This document shows positions 1 to 6,395 of a stretch of 10,628 bases of DNA, piece after piece. Origin of the DNA: Desulfovibrio desulfuricans (GTDB lineage: Bacteria; Desulfobacterota; Desulfovibrionia; Desulfovibrionales; Desulfovibrionaceae); assembly GCA_003251995.1 (NCBI GenBank), contig QKDT01000232.1:1-10628 (forward strand), written 5' to 3'. The position numbers were made by a program, and so were the translations under genes. Every line of letters starts with the position of its first letter. Within the stretch, counting starts at the first letter, position 1. A model generated the notes under the pieces. The model made no database searches and was not told the DNA's origin. It saw only the letters and a list, made by a program, of their open reading frames with translations.

Positions 1-1731
1 AATCTTGTGCGCGGGGCAGTATTCATGGCCCGCAAAAAGGTTATTGCCAGGCGTCTTAACGCCATCCAGAACCTTGGGGCCATGGACGTGCTGTGTACCG
101 ACAAGACGGGCACCCTCACTCAAGACAGAATCGTGCTTGAGTATTCGCTCGACATCCACGGCACAGAAGACGCACGCGTGCTGCGCCATGCTTTTTTGAA
201 CAGTTGGTTTCAGACCGGGCTCAAAAACCTGCTGGACGCGGCCATTGTCAACCATGCCGACGAGTTGAGCATGCAGCCCCTGCGCAAGGAATACAGCCTC
301 GTGGACGAAATGCCCTTTGATTTCAGCCGTCGCCGCATGAGCGTGGTGGTGGCTGATTCCACGGGTAAGACGCAAATCATCACCAAGGGCGCACTGGAAG
401 AAATGCTCACCGTCTGCGCCTATGCCGAATACCACGGACAAGTGGAGCCGCTCACGCCAGAACTGCAAGCCGAAATACTGGAGCGCGTGCGCCGCTATAA
501 CAACGACGGCCTGCGCGTTGTAGGCGTGGCGCACAAAACCATGTCCGCTCCTACTGGCGTTTTTTCTGTAGCGGATGAAAACGACATGGTGCTGCTGGGC
601 TATCTGGCCTTTCTTGATCCGCCCAAAGATTCCGCCCCCAAAGCGCTGGCTGCCCTCAGTGAGCATGGGGTTCGGGTAAAGGTACTGACAGGCGACAACG
701 ATGCCGTTACCCGTAGCGTCTGCCGTCAGGTGGGGTTGCCGGGTAAAAACATCTTGCTTGGCGCAGATATTGAGGCCCTGGACGATACCGCGTTGAAAGC
801 CGCCGTGGAAGAAGCTGATATTTTTGCCAAACTCAGCCCGCGCCAAAAGGCCCGCATAGTGACCTGCCTGCGGGGCAATGGGCATGTGGTGGGATTTATG
901 GGCGACGGCATCAACGATGCGCCAGCCATGAAAAACGCGGATGTGGGCATTTCTGTGGATTCCGCCGTAGACGTGGCACGTGAATCTGCCGGGGTAATCC
1001 TGCTTGAAAAAGACCTTACGGTGCTTGAGGCCGGGGTAATGGAAGGCCGCCGCACCTATGCCAACATAATAAAATATATAAAAATCACTGTCAGTTCCAA
1101 CTTTGGGAACATGTTTTCGGTGCTGGCAGCCAGCGTGTTTTTGCCTTTTTTGCCCATGAAGCCCTTGCAGATTCTGGTGCTCAACCTTCTTTACGACGTC
1201 TCGTGTACGGCTATGCCGTGGGACAATGTGGATGAGGATTTTCTGCGCAAACCCCGCAGTTGGGATACTGACAGCATCCGGCGGTTCATGTTCTGGCTCG
1301 GGCCAGCCAGCTCTGTTTTTGATCTGACAACCTATGCCCTGCTGTTCTGGGTGATCTGCCCTGCGGTGGTTCACATGCCCCCTGGCGGCTGGCAGGCCAT
1401 GAGCAGTGCCGATCAGACGAGCTTTGCCGCTCTGTTTCAGGCGGGCTGGTTTGTGGAATCGCTGTGGACGCAGACAATGGTCATTCACATGCTGCGAACC
1501 CCTGGCATTCCATTGCTGCACAGCCGCGCCGCATGGCAGGTAACACTGCTCACGAGCCTTGGGGTTGCCGTTGGCACGGCTATTCCCTTTACCGCTCTTG
1601 GAGAAGGCTTGGACATGGGCGCGCTGCCCGGCAGCTACTTTCCCTGGCTGATCGCCGTTCTTCTGGGTTATCTGGCCCTGGCTACAGTGATCAAAGGGGC
1701 CTTTATGCGCCGCTATGGCACATGGTTGTAA
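1..1731 (+). CDS. mgtA: Mg2+-importing P-type ATPase, MgtA family (5' end outside window)
   Basis: This is a partial gene that is open through base 1, so the start lies to the left; 576 codons are visible and about 300 N-terminal residues are missing compared with the roughly 900-residue MgtA family. The enzyme couples ATP hydrolysis to Mg2+ entry across the inner membrane. Visible in order are the phosphorylation motif DKTGTLT (Asp codon at 100-102), the nucleotide-binding segments (PFDFSRRRMSVV, the KGALEE lysine region), the P-domain motifs LTGDND and GDGINDAPA, and then the C-terminal transmembrane bundle. That bundle contains signatures I recognise from MgtA/MgtB: SSNFGNMFSVL, NLLYDVS, GWFVESLWTQT and VIHMLRTP. 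The end (SYFPWLIA...RRYGTWL) matches the usual MgtA C-terminus, so the gene is complete at its 3' end. It converges on the chemoreceptor gene. Assignment as a P3B-type Mg2+ ATPase is firm; MgtA versus MgtB cannot be settled from the fragment. Any Mg2+-responsive leader would lie outside the window. Confidence 0.93.
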   Translation, partial: NLVRGAVFMARKKVIARRLNAIQNLGAMDVLCTDKTGTLTQDRIVLEYSLDIHGTEDARVLRHAFLNSWFQTGLKNLLDAAIVNHADELSMQPLRKEYSLVDEMPFDFSRRRMSVVVADSTGKTQIITKGALEEMLTVCAYAEYHGQVEPLTPELQAEILERVRRYNNDGLRVVGVAHKTMSAPTGVFSVADENDMVLLGYLAFLDPPKDSAPKALAALSEHGVRVKVLTGDNDAVTRSVCRQVGLPGKNILLGADIEALDDTALKAAVEEADIFAKLSPRQKARIVTCLRGNGHVVGFMGDGINDAPAMKNADVGISVDSAVDVARESAGVILLEKDLTVLEAGVMEGRRTYANIIKYIKITVSSNFGNMFSVLAASVFLPFLPMKPLQILVLNLLYDVSCTAMPWDNVDEDFLRKPRSWDTDSIRRFMFWLGPASSVFDLTTYALLFWVICPAVVHMPPGGWQAMSSADQTSFAALFQAGWFVESLWTQTMVIHMLRTPGIPLLHSRAAWQVTLLTSLGVAVGTAIPFTALGEGLDMGALPGSYFPWLIAVLLGYLALATVIKGAFMRRYGTWL

Positions 1732-1746
1732 ACTTTGCCGACAAAA

Positions 1747-1794
1747 ATACAGCAGAAGGGGCTCCGCCGGCTGGTAGAGCCCCTTCTGCTGTAT
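1747..1794 (-). terminator. Rho-independent terminator between convergent mgtA and chemoreceptor genes
   Basis: A perfect 18-bp inverted repeat (1747-1764 with 1777-1794) encloses a 12-nt loop. On the minus strand the stem is followed directly by a T-run (the A-run at 1743-1747 on the plus strand), so it is a canonical intrinsic terminator 10 nt after the chemoreceptor stop codon. Reading from mgtA the same stem forms 15 nt after the stop but is followed by ATAACAG without a U-tract, so termination in that direction is probably weaker or only insulating. Confidence 0.88.
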
Positions 1795-1804
1795 AACAGT
1801 GCGA

Positions 1805-3850
1805 TTACGAGTTGTCGGACTTCATGTTGGCTATCAACCCGCGCAACACCTGCGCCTGCTGGGCCATGTCCGAAACCGCCCCGGCAGAATGCTGCATGGC
1901 GGAGGTGGTTTCCAGCGAGATTCGGTTGACGTCTTCAATGGACTGGTTGATCTCTTCACTGGTGGACGACTGTTCTTCCGCCGCCGTGGCTATGGACTGC
2001 ACTTGCAGGGCCGTAGTATCCACCAGCCCCACGATCTCGCGCAGGGCTTCGCCCGAAGTTCCCGCAAGGGTGGTGACAGAATCAATCATGCCCACAACCT
2101 GATCCACGTTGCCCACATTTTTGCGGGTGCCGTTTTGGATATCGCGGATGGCGTCGCCCACCTCCTTGGTGGCGGTCATGGTTTTTTCTGCAAGTTTGCG
2201 CACCTCGTCAGCTACCACGGCAAATCCCCGCCCGGCTTCACCCGCGCGCGCCGCCTCAATGGCTGCATTGAGCGCCAAAAGGTTTGTCTGGTCGGCAATA
2301 TCCGAAATGACGCCCAATATCTGCCCCGTACTCTCGGCCTGCTTGCCAAGAGAGGTCATCTCTGTTTTCAGCTCCATGGCGCTGGTCTGTATACGGCTGA
2401 TATCAGTCACCACGCGGGCCACAACATCGGCCCCGCTTTCAGCCTTGCTCTTGGCTGTTTTGGCTGATTCCGCCGCCTGCCCGGCATTGCGGGCCACTTC
2501 AAGCACCGTGCCGTTCATTTCTTCCATGGCTGTTGCGGTTTCACCCACGCGGGCCGTTTGCCTTTCTGCGCCCCGGCTGGCCTGTTCGACCTGAGCCGAA
2601 AGCTCCTCTGAAGCCGTGGTCACGGTTTCCACAACGCCTTCAAGCTCTGTGGCGGCATGCAACATCCCCTCTGCCTTGGCCTGTTCGGCGGCAATACGGG
2701 CGGCTTCGGCCTCTTGCGTAGCGATGGCTGCGCGCTCGGATTCTTCTTGAGCCACGCGGCTTTTTTCATCAGCCTCGGCGATCTTGGCCTTGAGGCTGCC
2801 CACCATGCTGCGCAGACTGTCCGCCAGCTTGCCGATTTCGTTACGAAGACTGATCGACAACACGGAATCAAGATCACCCTCGGCAACGCCCGAAGCAAAT
2901 GTCTGCAACTGACGCAGCGGGCGTACAACCACTCTGTCCAACGCCAGCAGACTGATGCCCACCAGGGCCAAAATGGTGATAAAGCCAAGGATCAGCATGA
3001 CATTGCGTTGCTCTTTTGCCGGGGCTTCAATCTCATCACGGCTTACGCTCACGCCCACGCGCCAATTCCAGTTGGGTGCGATATCCCACGCCAGCATGCG
3101 CTTTTCGCCATCCCATAAAAATTCCACGCCCTTGCCGGAATCAGCCTTGACCATGTCGCTGACGCCGGGTTCGGTAGCCAAATTTTTGAGAATGAGGTCA
3201 CTATTGGCATGACTGATAACAATGCCCTCGGGTGAAACCACAAGAACACGCCCGGTTTTGCCAATGGTGATGCCCTTGAGGCTTTTTGTCAGGCTGTCGA
3301 TATCGTACGACATGCCCACACCGCCAACGACCTTACCTTTTTCATCAAAGATGGGCGCGGTGACACTCACGATAAGCTTGCCGGTTGCCAGGCTTTTAAT
3401 CGGCGCGGAGCTGAAACCCGGTTTGCCAGCCAGGGCGGCTTTTACGTATTCGCGATTGGCAAGATCACTGAGTTTGCCCTCTTTTCCCTGGGCGCAAGTG
3501 ATCACCTGTTTGCCGGAGGCGTCAAACAGATACAGCGTATTTATCTCTGGGGCTGCTTGCGACATGGATGCAAGAAAAACCACCGAGCCGTTTCTTTCTT
3601 CGCCCGTAAGCAGAAATTCGCGCAGGCGTGGCGGTTTGGAAACGCCAGTTACAAACATGTTGAGCTGGGTTCCAAAGTCGCCCAAAGATTTGCTCACCGT
3701 ATCTGCGGTAAGATCCATCTCATGAGTACGCGCCGTAAGATTGGCCTCATCCCCCATGCGTGTCACAACAACAATCAGGGCCGATTGCACCGCCAGCACC
3801 ACGAGGCTGATAACCAGCAACATGGCTGTTCTGATACTGCGAAATGACAT
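1805..3850 (-). CDS. Methyl-accepting chemotaxis protein with periplasmic dCache-type sensor
   Basis: This 681-residue transmembrane chemoreceptor signals through CheA/CheW to the flagellar motor. The start at 3850 is chosen because AAGGA lies 5 nt upstream; a start 14 codons earlier (3892) has no ribosome binding site and would put extra residues before the first membrane helix. The order is a short cytoplasmic tail, TM1 at about 9-30, a periplasmic Cache-like domain at about 34-280 (NREYVKAALAGKPGFS, VSVTAPIFDEKGKVVGGVGM), TM2 at about 284-304, HAMP at about 305-357 (VVRPLRQLQTFA), an Ala/Glu-rich coiled coil at 358-400, and the MCP signalling domain at about 410-670. The conserved hairpin tip is at about 519-545 (NLLALNAAIEAARAGE, GRGFAVVADEVRKLAE). 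The C-terminus (MKSDNS) lacks a CheR-tethering pentapeptide of the NWETF type. The ligand cannot be told; Cache receptors of this type commonly sense small organic or amino acids. It appears to be transcribed alone, ending in the hairpin at 1747-1794. Confidence 0.93.
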   Translation of the reverse strand: MSFRSIRTAMLLVISLVVLAVQSALIVVVTRMGDEANLTARTHEMDLTADTVSKSLGDFGTQLNMFVTGVSKPPRLREFLLTGEERNGSVVFLASMSQAAPEINTLYLFDASGKQVITCAQGKEGKLSDLANREYVKAALAGKPGFSSAPIKSLATGKLIVSVTAPIFDEKGKVVGGVGMSYDIDSLTKSLKGITIGKTGRVLVVSPEGIVISHANSDLILKNLATEPGVSDMVKADSGKGVEFLWDGEKRMLAWDIAPNWNWRVGVSVSRDEIEAPAKEQRNVMLILGFITILALVGISLLALDRVVVRPLRQLQTFASGVAEGDLDSVLSISLRNEIGKLADSLRSMVGSLKAKIAEADEKSRVAQEESERAAIATQEAEAARIAAEQAKAEGMLHAATELEGVVETVTTASEELSAQVEQASRGAERQTARVGETATAMEEMNGTVLEVARNAGQAAESAKTAKSKAESGADVVARVVTDISRIQTSAMELKTEMTSLGKQAESTGQILGVISDIADQTNLLALNAAIEAARAGEAGRGFAVVADEVRKLAEKTMTATKEVGDAIRDIQNGTRKNVGNVDQVVGMIDSVTTLAGTSGEALREIVGLVDTTALQVQSIATAAEEQSSTSEEINQSIEDVNRISLETTSAMQHSAGAVSDMAQQAQVLRGLIANMKSDNS

Positions 3851-3890
3851 AAGTGTCCTTGTTGGTAAAAAGCCTGCCGCTAATTGATGC

Positions 3891-3996
3891 AAAACCTATA
3901 AATTCAGGTTCAGCACCGTCTCTGCCCTTCTGGGGGCGCCCCCCCCGACAGCATTCGTCGTAACAGGAGATACTTCCGCTGTATATAAAACCTATA
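3891..3996. repeat. Direct repeat AAAACCTATA, two copies
   Basis: The 10-mer AAAACCTATA occurs at 3891-3900 and again at 3987-3996, 96 bp apart, both in the upstream region of the chemoreceptor gene (TATAGGTTTT read on its strand). One copy overlaps the candidate promoter. It may be a pair of regulator sites or chance in an A/T-rich patch. Confidence 0.35.
3932..3946. repeat. G/C palindrome with 8-base homopolymer in the chemoreceptor leader
   Basis: A perfect 12-bp palindrome GGGGGCGCCCCC (3932-3943) runs into a tract of eight C (3939-3946). It lies about 80-95 bp upstream of the chemoreceptor start, inside its presumed 5' leader on the minus strand. It could form a short GC hairpin in the transcript, and the homopolymer is prone to slippage. 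No function is shown by sequence. Confidence 0.5.
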
Positions 3997-4013
3997 TGGC
4001 AATCATCAGCCAA
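3985..4013 (-). promoter_or_regulatory. Candidate sigma-70 promoter for the chemoreceptor gene
   Basis: On the minus strand TTGGCT (4013-4008) and TTTTAT (3990-3985) are separated by 17 bp. Each matches four of six consensus positions. It would give a leader of about 130 nt before the start at 3850. This is a weak call from consensus only; an overlapping TATACA (3985-3980) could be the real -10. Confidence 0.25.
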
Positions 4014-4031
4014 AAGCAGTATCCCGCCAAT

Positions 4032-4075
4032 AAAAAAAGGAAGCGGCAGCGCAACAGACTTGCACCGCCGCTTCC
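4032..4075 (-). terminator. Rho-independent terminator after thrC
   Basis: A 9-bp stem GGAAGCGGC / GCCGCTTCC (4039-4047 with 4067-4075) encloses a 19-nt loop that can itself pair GCAA with TTGC. On the minus strand it is followed by seven T (A-run at 4032-4038). It starts 28 nt after the thrC stop and closes the minus-strand ribonuclease-plsY-thrC transcript before the chemoreceptor promoter. Confidence 0.85.
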
Positions 4076-4103
4076 GATATTATCGGATATTACAACAGGA
4101 ACT

Positions 4104-5549
4104 TTACTTCTTTTGCAAAGAAAGTCGATCTACCACAGCATCCGCACCCATACGCGCAAATTCTGCCACTTCGCGTCCCTGACGGGCGCTTTCAGGCAAG
4201 AGAAGCTCCGGCTTGTTGGCCAGGCTTTTATCTGGCGTGACTCCGTATTCGGGCGGGAATGAGTCGTTAAAATACATATCCTGGAAGCCAGCAAACTTGA
4301 GCGCATGGGCCGTTGCGTCAAGCACGGCATGCTCCTTGTCACTGATCAGCCCAAGAGTTTTGGCGTTCAGAAGACCCGCAAGACATTCGCCGCCCTGCGT
4401 GCAGGCAATATGCCCATGACGGTTGGCAACAATCATGGCGTCCATGATCTGCTGCTCGGTCACGCGCACCACCTGGAAAGCCGCTTCGCCGCCTTTTTCG
4501 ATAAACTTCTCCGCCAGTTTGCGCACCCGGGGGAAGGAAACCGGGTTACCAATCATGGCGGCCTGGGCCACGCTGGGCGTAACGGTTACGGGCTGCCAGT
4601 GACGGGCGTCCTTGGGCGCATCGTAGTAACGCCACACGGGGTCGGCATGCTCGGACTGCACGCCGAACACGCGGGGCAGAGAGCTGATGATGCCAAGCTC
4701 CAGCATCTTCAAAAAGCCGCACATGATGGCGGTGATGTTGCCCGCATTGCCGATAGGCACAAACAGGCAAAGGTCGGTCATGTCCCAACCGTACCACTGG
4801 GCAGTTTCATAAGCGTATGATTCCTGCCCGAGGATGCGCCAGCTATTTTTGGAATTGAGCAGGGCCACGCGATAATTTTCGGCCAGCAGTTCGACCACCT
4901 TCATGCAGTCGTCAAACACGCCGGGCAGTTCCAGCACCGTGGCACCGCTGCCCAAGGGCTGCGAAAGCTGCTGGGGCGTCACCTTGCCGTGGGGCAAAAG
5001 CACCACGCTCTTGAGGGGAGCGCCCACATACGAGGCATACAGGGCCGCGGCAGCCGAGGTGTCGCCCGTGGAGGCGCACACGGTCAGCACTTCGTCCCAC
5101 TTGTTGCGACGGCACAACCACTTGAGGTAGCTGAAGGCGCAGGCCATGCCGCGATCCTTAAAGGATGCGCTGGGGTTCTGACCATCGTTTTTGTAGGCAA
5201 AAGGCACGCCCACGCGGTCGCGCAGAGCAGGGGCCGCTTCGATAATCGGCGTGATGCCCTCGCCAAGGTACACGATGTCGTCTTCATCCAGCAGCGGGGC
5301 AAGAAGCTCGTAAAAACGGAATATCCCCCGAAGCGCTGTGCTGCGGCTAGCTGAACGGGCGTCAAAAAGTTCGCGCCACTCTGCGCCGCTGCGTTCTTTC
5401 AGTTTGTCAAAATCCAGGTTTTCCAGCAAAAACACGCCGCCGCACTGCGGGCAGGTGTACAGCAGGCTGTCACCGGGGTGACGCGCGCCGCAGTCAAGAC
5501 AAACATACTCCATGCGACCGCGATAGGCCGGAAAATCCGCATGCGCCAT
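4104..5549 (-). CDS. thrC: Threonine synthase with N-terminal zinc ribbon
   Basis: This 481-residue PLP enzyme would convert O-phospho-L-homoserine to L-threonine and phosphate in the cytosol, the last step of threonine synthesis. The start at 5549 is supported by AAGGAG 7 nt upstream. The N-terminus holds a rubredoxin-like zinc ribbon, C17-x2-C20 and C33-x2-C36, as in the longer zinc-ribbon class of threonine synthases. The fold-type II PLP core follows: the Schiff-base lysine is K131 in PSASFKDRG, the ASTGDTSAAAA segment at 159-169 contacts substrate or cofactor, and the phosphate-binding glycine loop is GNAGN at 267-271. ACTQGGECLAGL (382-393) and the end of the core are also typical. It is the last gene of the minus-strand cluster, 150 bp after plsY and before a strong terminator. 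No other threonine genes (thrA, thrB) are nearby. Related PLP enzymes such as cysteate synthase share this fold, but the whole-length pattern favours threonine synthase. Confidence 0.92.
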   Translation of the reverse strand: MAHADFPAYRGRMEYVCLDCGARHPGDSLLYTCPQCGGVFLLENLDFDKLKERSGAEWRELFDARSASRSTALRGIFRFYELLAPLLDEDDIVYLGEGITPIIEAAPALRDRVGVPFAYKNDGQNPSASFKDRGMACAFSYLKWLCRRNKWDEVLTVCASTGDTSAAAALYASYVGAPLKSVVLLPHGKVTPQQLSQPLGSGATVLELPGVFDDCMKVVELLAENYRVALLNSKNSWRILGQESYAYETAQWYGWDMTDLCLFVPIGNAGNITAIMCGFLKMLELGIISSLPRVFGVQSEHADPVWRYYDAPKDARHWQPVTVTPSVAQAAMIGNPVSFPRVRKLAEKFIEKGGEAAFQVVRVTEQQIMDAMIVANRHGHIACTQGGECLAGLLNAKTLGLISDKEHAVLDATAHALKFAGFQDMYFNDSFPPEYGVTPDKSLANKPELLLPESARQGREVAEFARMGADAVVDRLSLQKK

Positions 5550-5577
5550 GAGAGAAACTCCTTGATAAGTGCATCAG

Positions 5578-5682
5578 GCAAACAGCCCTGCCACAGGCTG
5601 TTTGCGCAGCCCCTGTCCGCAAAAACACTTTGCGGCAAGGGCACATACTGGCAGATAGCGATGGCAGTTTTGCCACCGCAAA
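5578..5682 (-). promoter_or_regulatory. Structured thrC leader with alternative pairings
   Basis: The 150-bp plsY-thrC spacer contains complementary elements which, in transcript order, are UUUGCGG (5682-5676), CCGCAAA (5635-5629), UUUGCGG (5623-5617), GCAAACAGCC (5605-5596) and GGCUGUUUGC (5587-5578). Stable stems are 5629-5635 with 5617-5623 (7 bp, 5-nt loop) and 5596-5605 with 5578-5587 (10 bp, 8-nt loop). The last stem ends 15 nt before the thrC ribosome binding site. Each element can also pair with its other neighbour, so alternative folds are possible. There is no U-tract, so if it regulates it would more likely act on translation or RNA processing than on termination. The hairpins are certain as sequence; the regulatory role is inferred. 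Confidence 0.4.
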
Positions 5683-5699
5683 TTTGCAGGCCGCCGCAG

Positions 5700-6314
5700 C
5701 TAGCCTTTTTCTTCCTGTTTTTTCGCGTCCTTGCCCTTAAGCCAGCTTTTTTCGGTTCCCGCGCGCAAACGCGCGATGTTTTCCTTGTGCTTCCACACCA
5801 CCACAGCCAACACGCACAAAGAAAGGGGCAACCACGCCCACAGGCCCGAAACAGCCAGGGCCACAGCCAAAGCCGCCACCAGGGTCAGGGAACCCAGCGA
5901 AACAAAGCCGCTGCGCCAGATCACAAGGCAACACAAGGCCGAAGCCGCAAGCAATTGCCAGAAAGCCAGGGGAATGAACACCCCGATGCTGGTGGCAACA
6001 GCTTTGCCGCCTTTAAACTTCATGAAACAGGAAAATACGTGTCCAAGCACACAGGCCAGGCCTACAATGCTGACAAAGACAGGCGAAGGATTGATACGGA
6101 AGGCCAGCCATACCGGCACCGCGCCCTTGCAGACGTCGCACGCCAGGGTAGCCACACCCCAGCCAAAACCGCACAGACGCGCCACATTTGTTGCACCTGT
6201 GTTGCGGCTGCCGCTCTCGCGCGGATCCAGATGGCAAAAAGTCTTGGCGATGACGAGGCCCCACGGCACAGAACCAAGCACATAGGCCAGAGCAATCCAC
6301 AATACTTCCAGCAT
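5700..6314 (-). CDS. plsY: Acyl-phosphate:glycerol-3-phosphate acyltransferase PlsY
   Basis: This is a 204-residue polytopic inner-membrane enzyme. It transfers an acyl chain from acyl-phosphate to the sn-1 position of glycerol-3-phosphate, making lysophosphatidate for phospholipid synthesis. All three family signatures are present: GSRNTGATNVAR near residues 35-46, GHVFSCFMKFKGGKAVAT near 91-108, and HKENIARLRAGTE near 176-188. Hydrophobic stretches at about 3-25, 52-72, 78-95, 112-132 and 138-172 fit the multi-pass topology. The C-terminal tail is basic and charged (KGKDAKKQEEKG). Length matches the usual ~200 residues. The start has GGAG 6 nt upstream. It lies 81 bp after the RNB gene and 150 bp before thrC on the same strand, so co-transcription is likely. 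PlsX, its acyl-phosphate-producing partner, is not in the window. Confidence 0.96.
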   Translation of the reverse strand: MLEVLWIALAYVLGSVPWGLVIAKTFCHLDPRESGSRNTGATNVARLCGFGWGVATLACDVCKGAVPVWLAFRINPSPVFVSIVGLACVLGHVFSCFMKFKGGKAVATSIGVFIPLAFWQLLAASALCCLVIWRSGFVSLGSLTLVAALAVALAVSGLWAWLPLSLCVLAVVVWKHKENIARLRAGTEKSWLKGKDAKKQEEKG

Positions 6315-6395
6315 ACAATTCTCCGCTATTTGCTCTAGAGCTTTTTCACGTTGAAATACTTGCTTAACGGCCCGACTGGTTCTGCAAAAACGGCC

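Noticed and set aside
3997..4012. Sigma-54-like site TGGC-6-TTGC on the minus strand upstream of the chemoreceptor
   Set aside because: The spacing between the GG and GC elements is one base shorter than sigma-54 promoters tolerate, and no enhancer site was seen.
3747..4013. 88-codon minus-strand frame upstream of the chemoreceptor
   Set aside because: It overlaps the chemoreceptor's start in another frame, is Cys/Gly-rich and unlike any family; chance opening.
5494..5676. 60-codon minus-strand frame as a thrC leader peptide
   Set aside because: It runs across the thrC start in another frame rather than ending before it and has no run of Thr or Ile codons, so it does not look like an attenuator peptide.
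6332..6346. Palindrome GCTCTAGAGC followed by five T, as a plus-strand terminator
   Set aside because: The stem has no loop, and no plus-strand gene ends there. It lies in the ribonuclease-plsY spacer, upstream of the plsY ribosome binding site.
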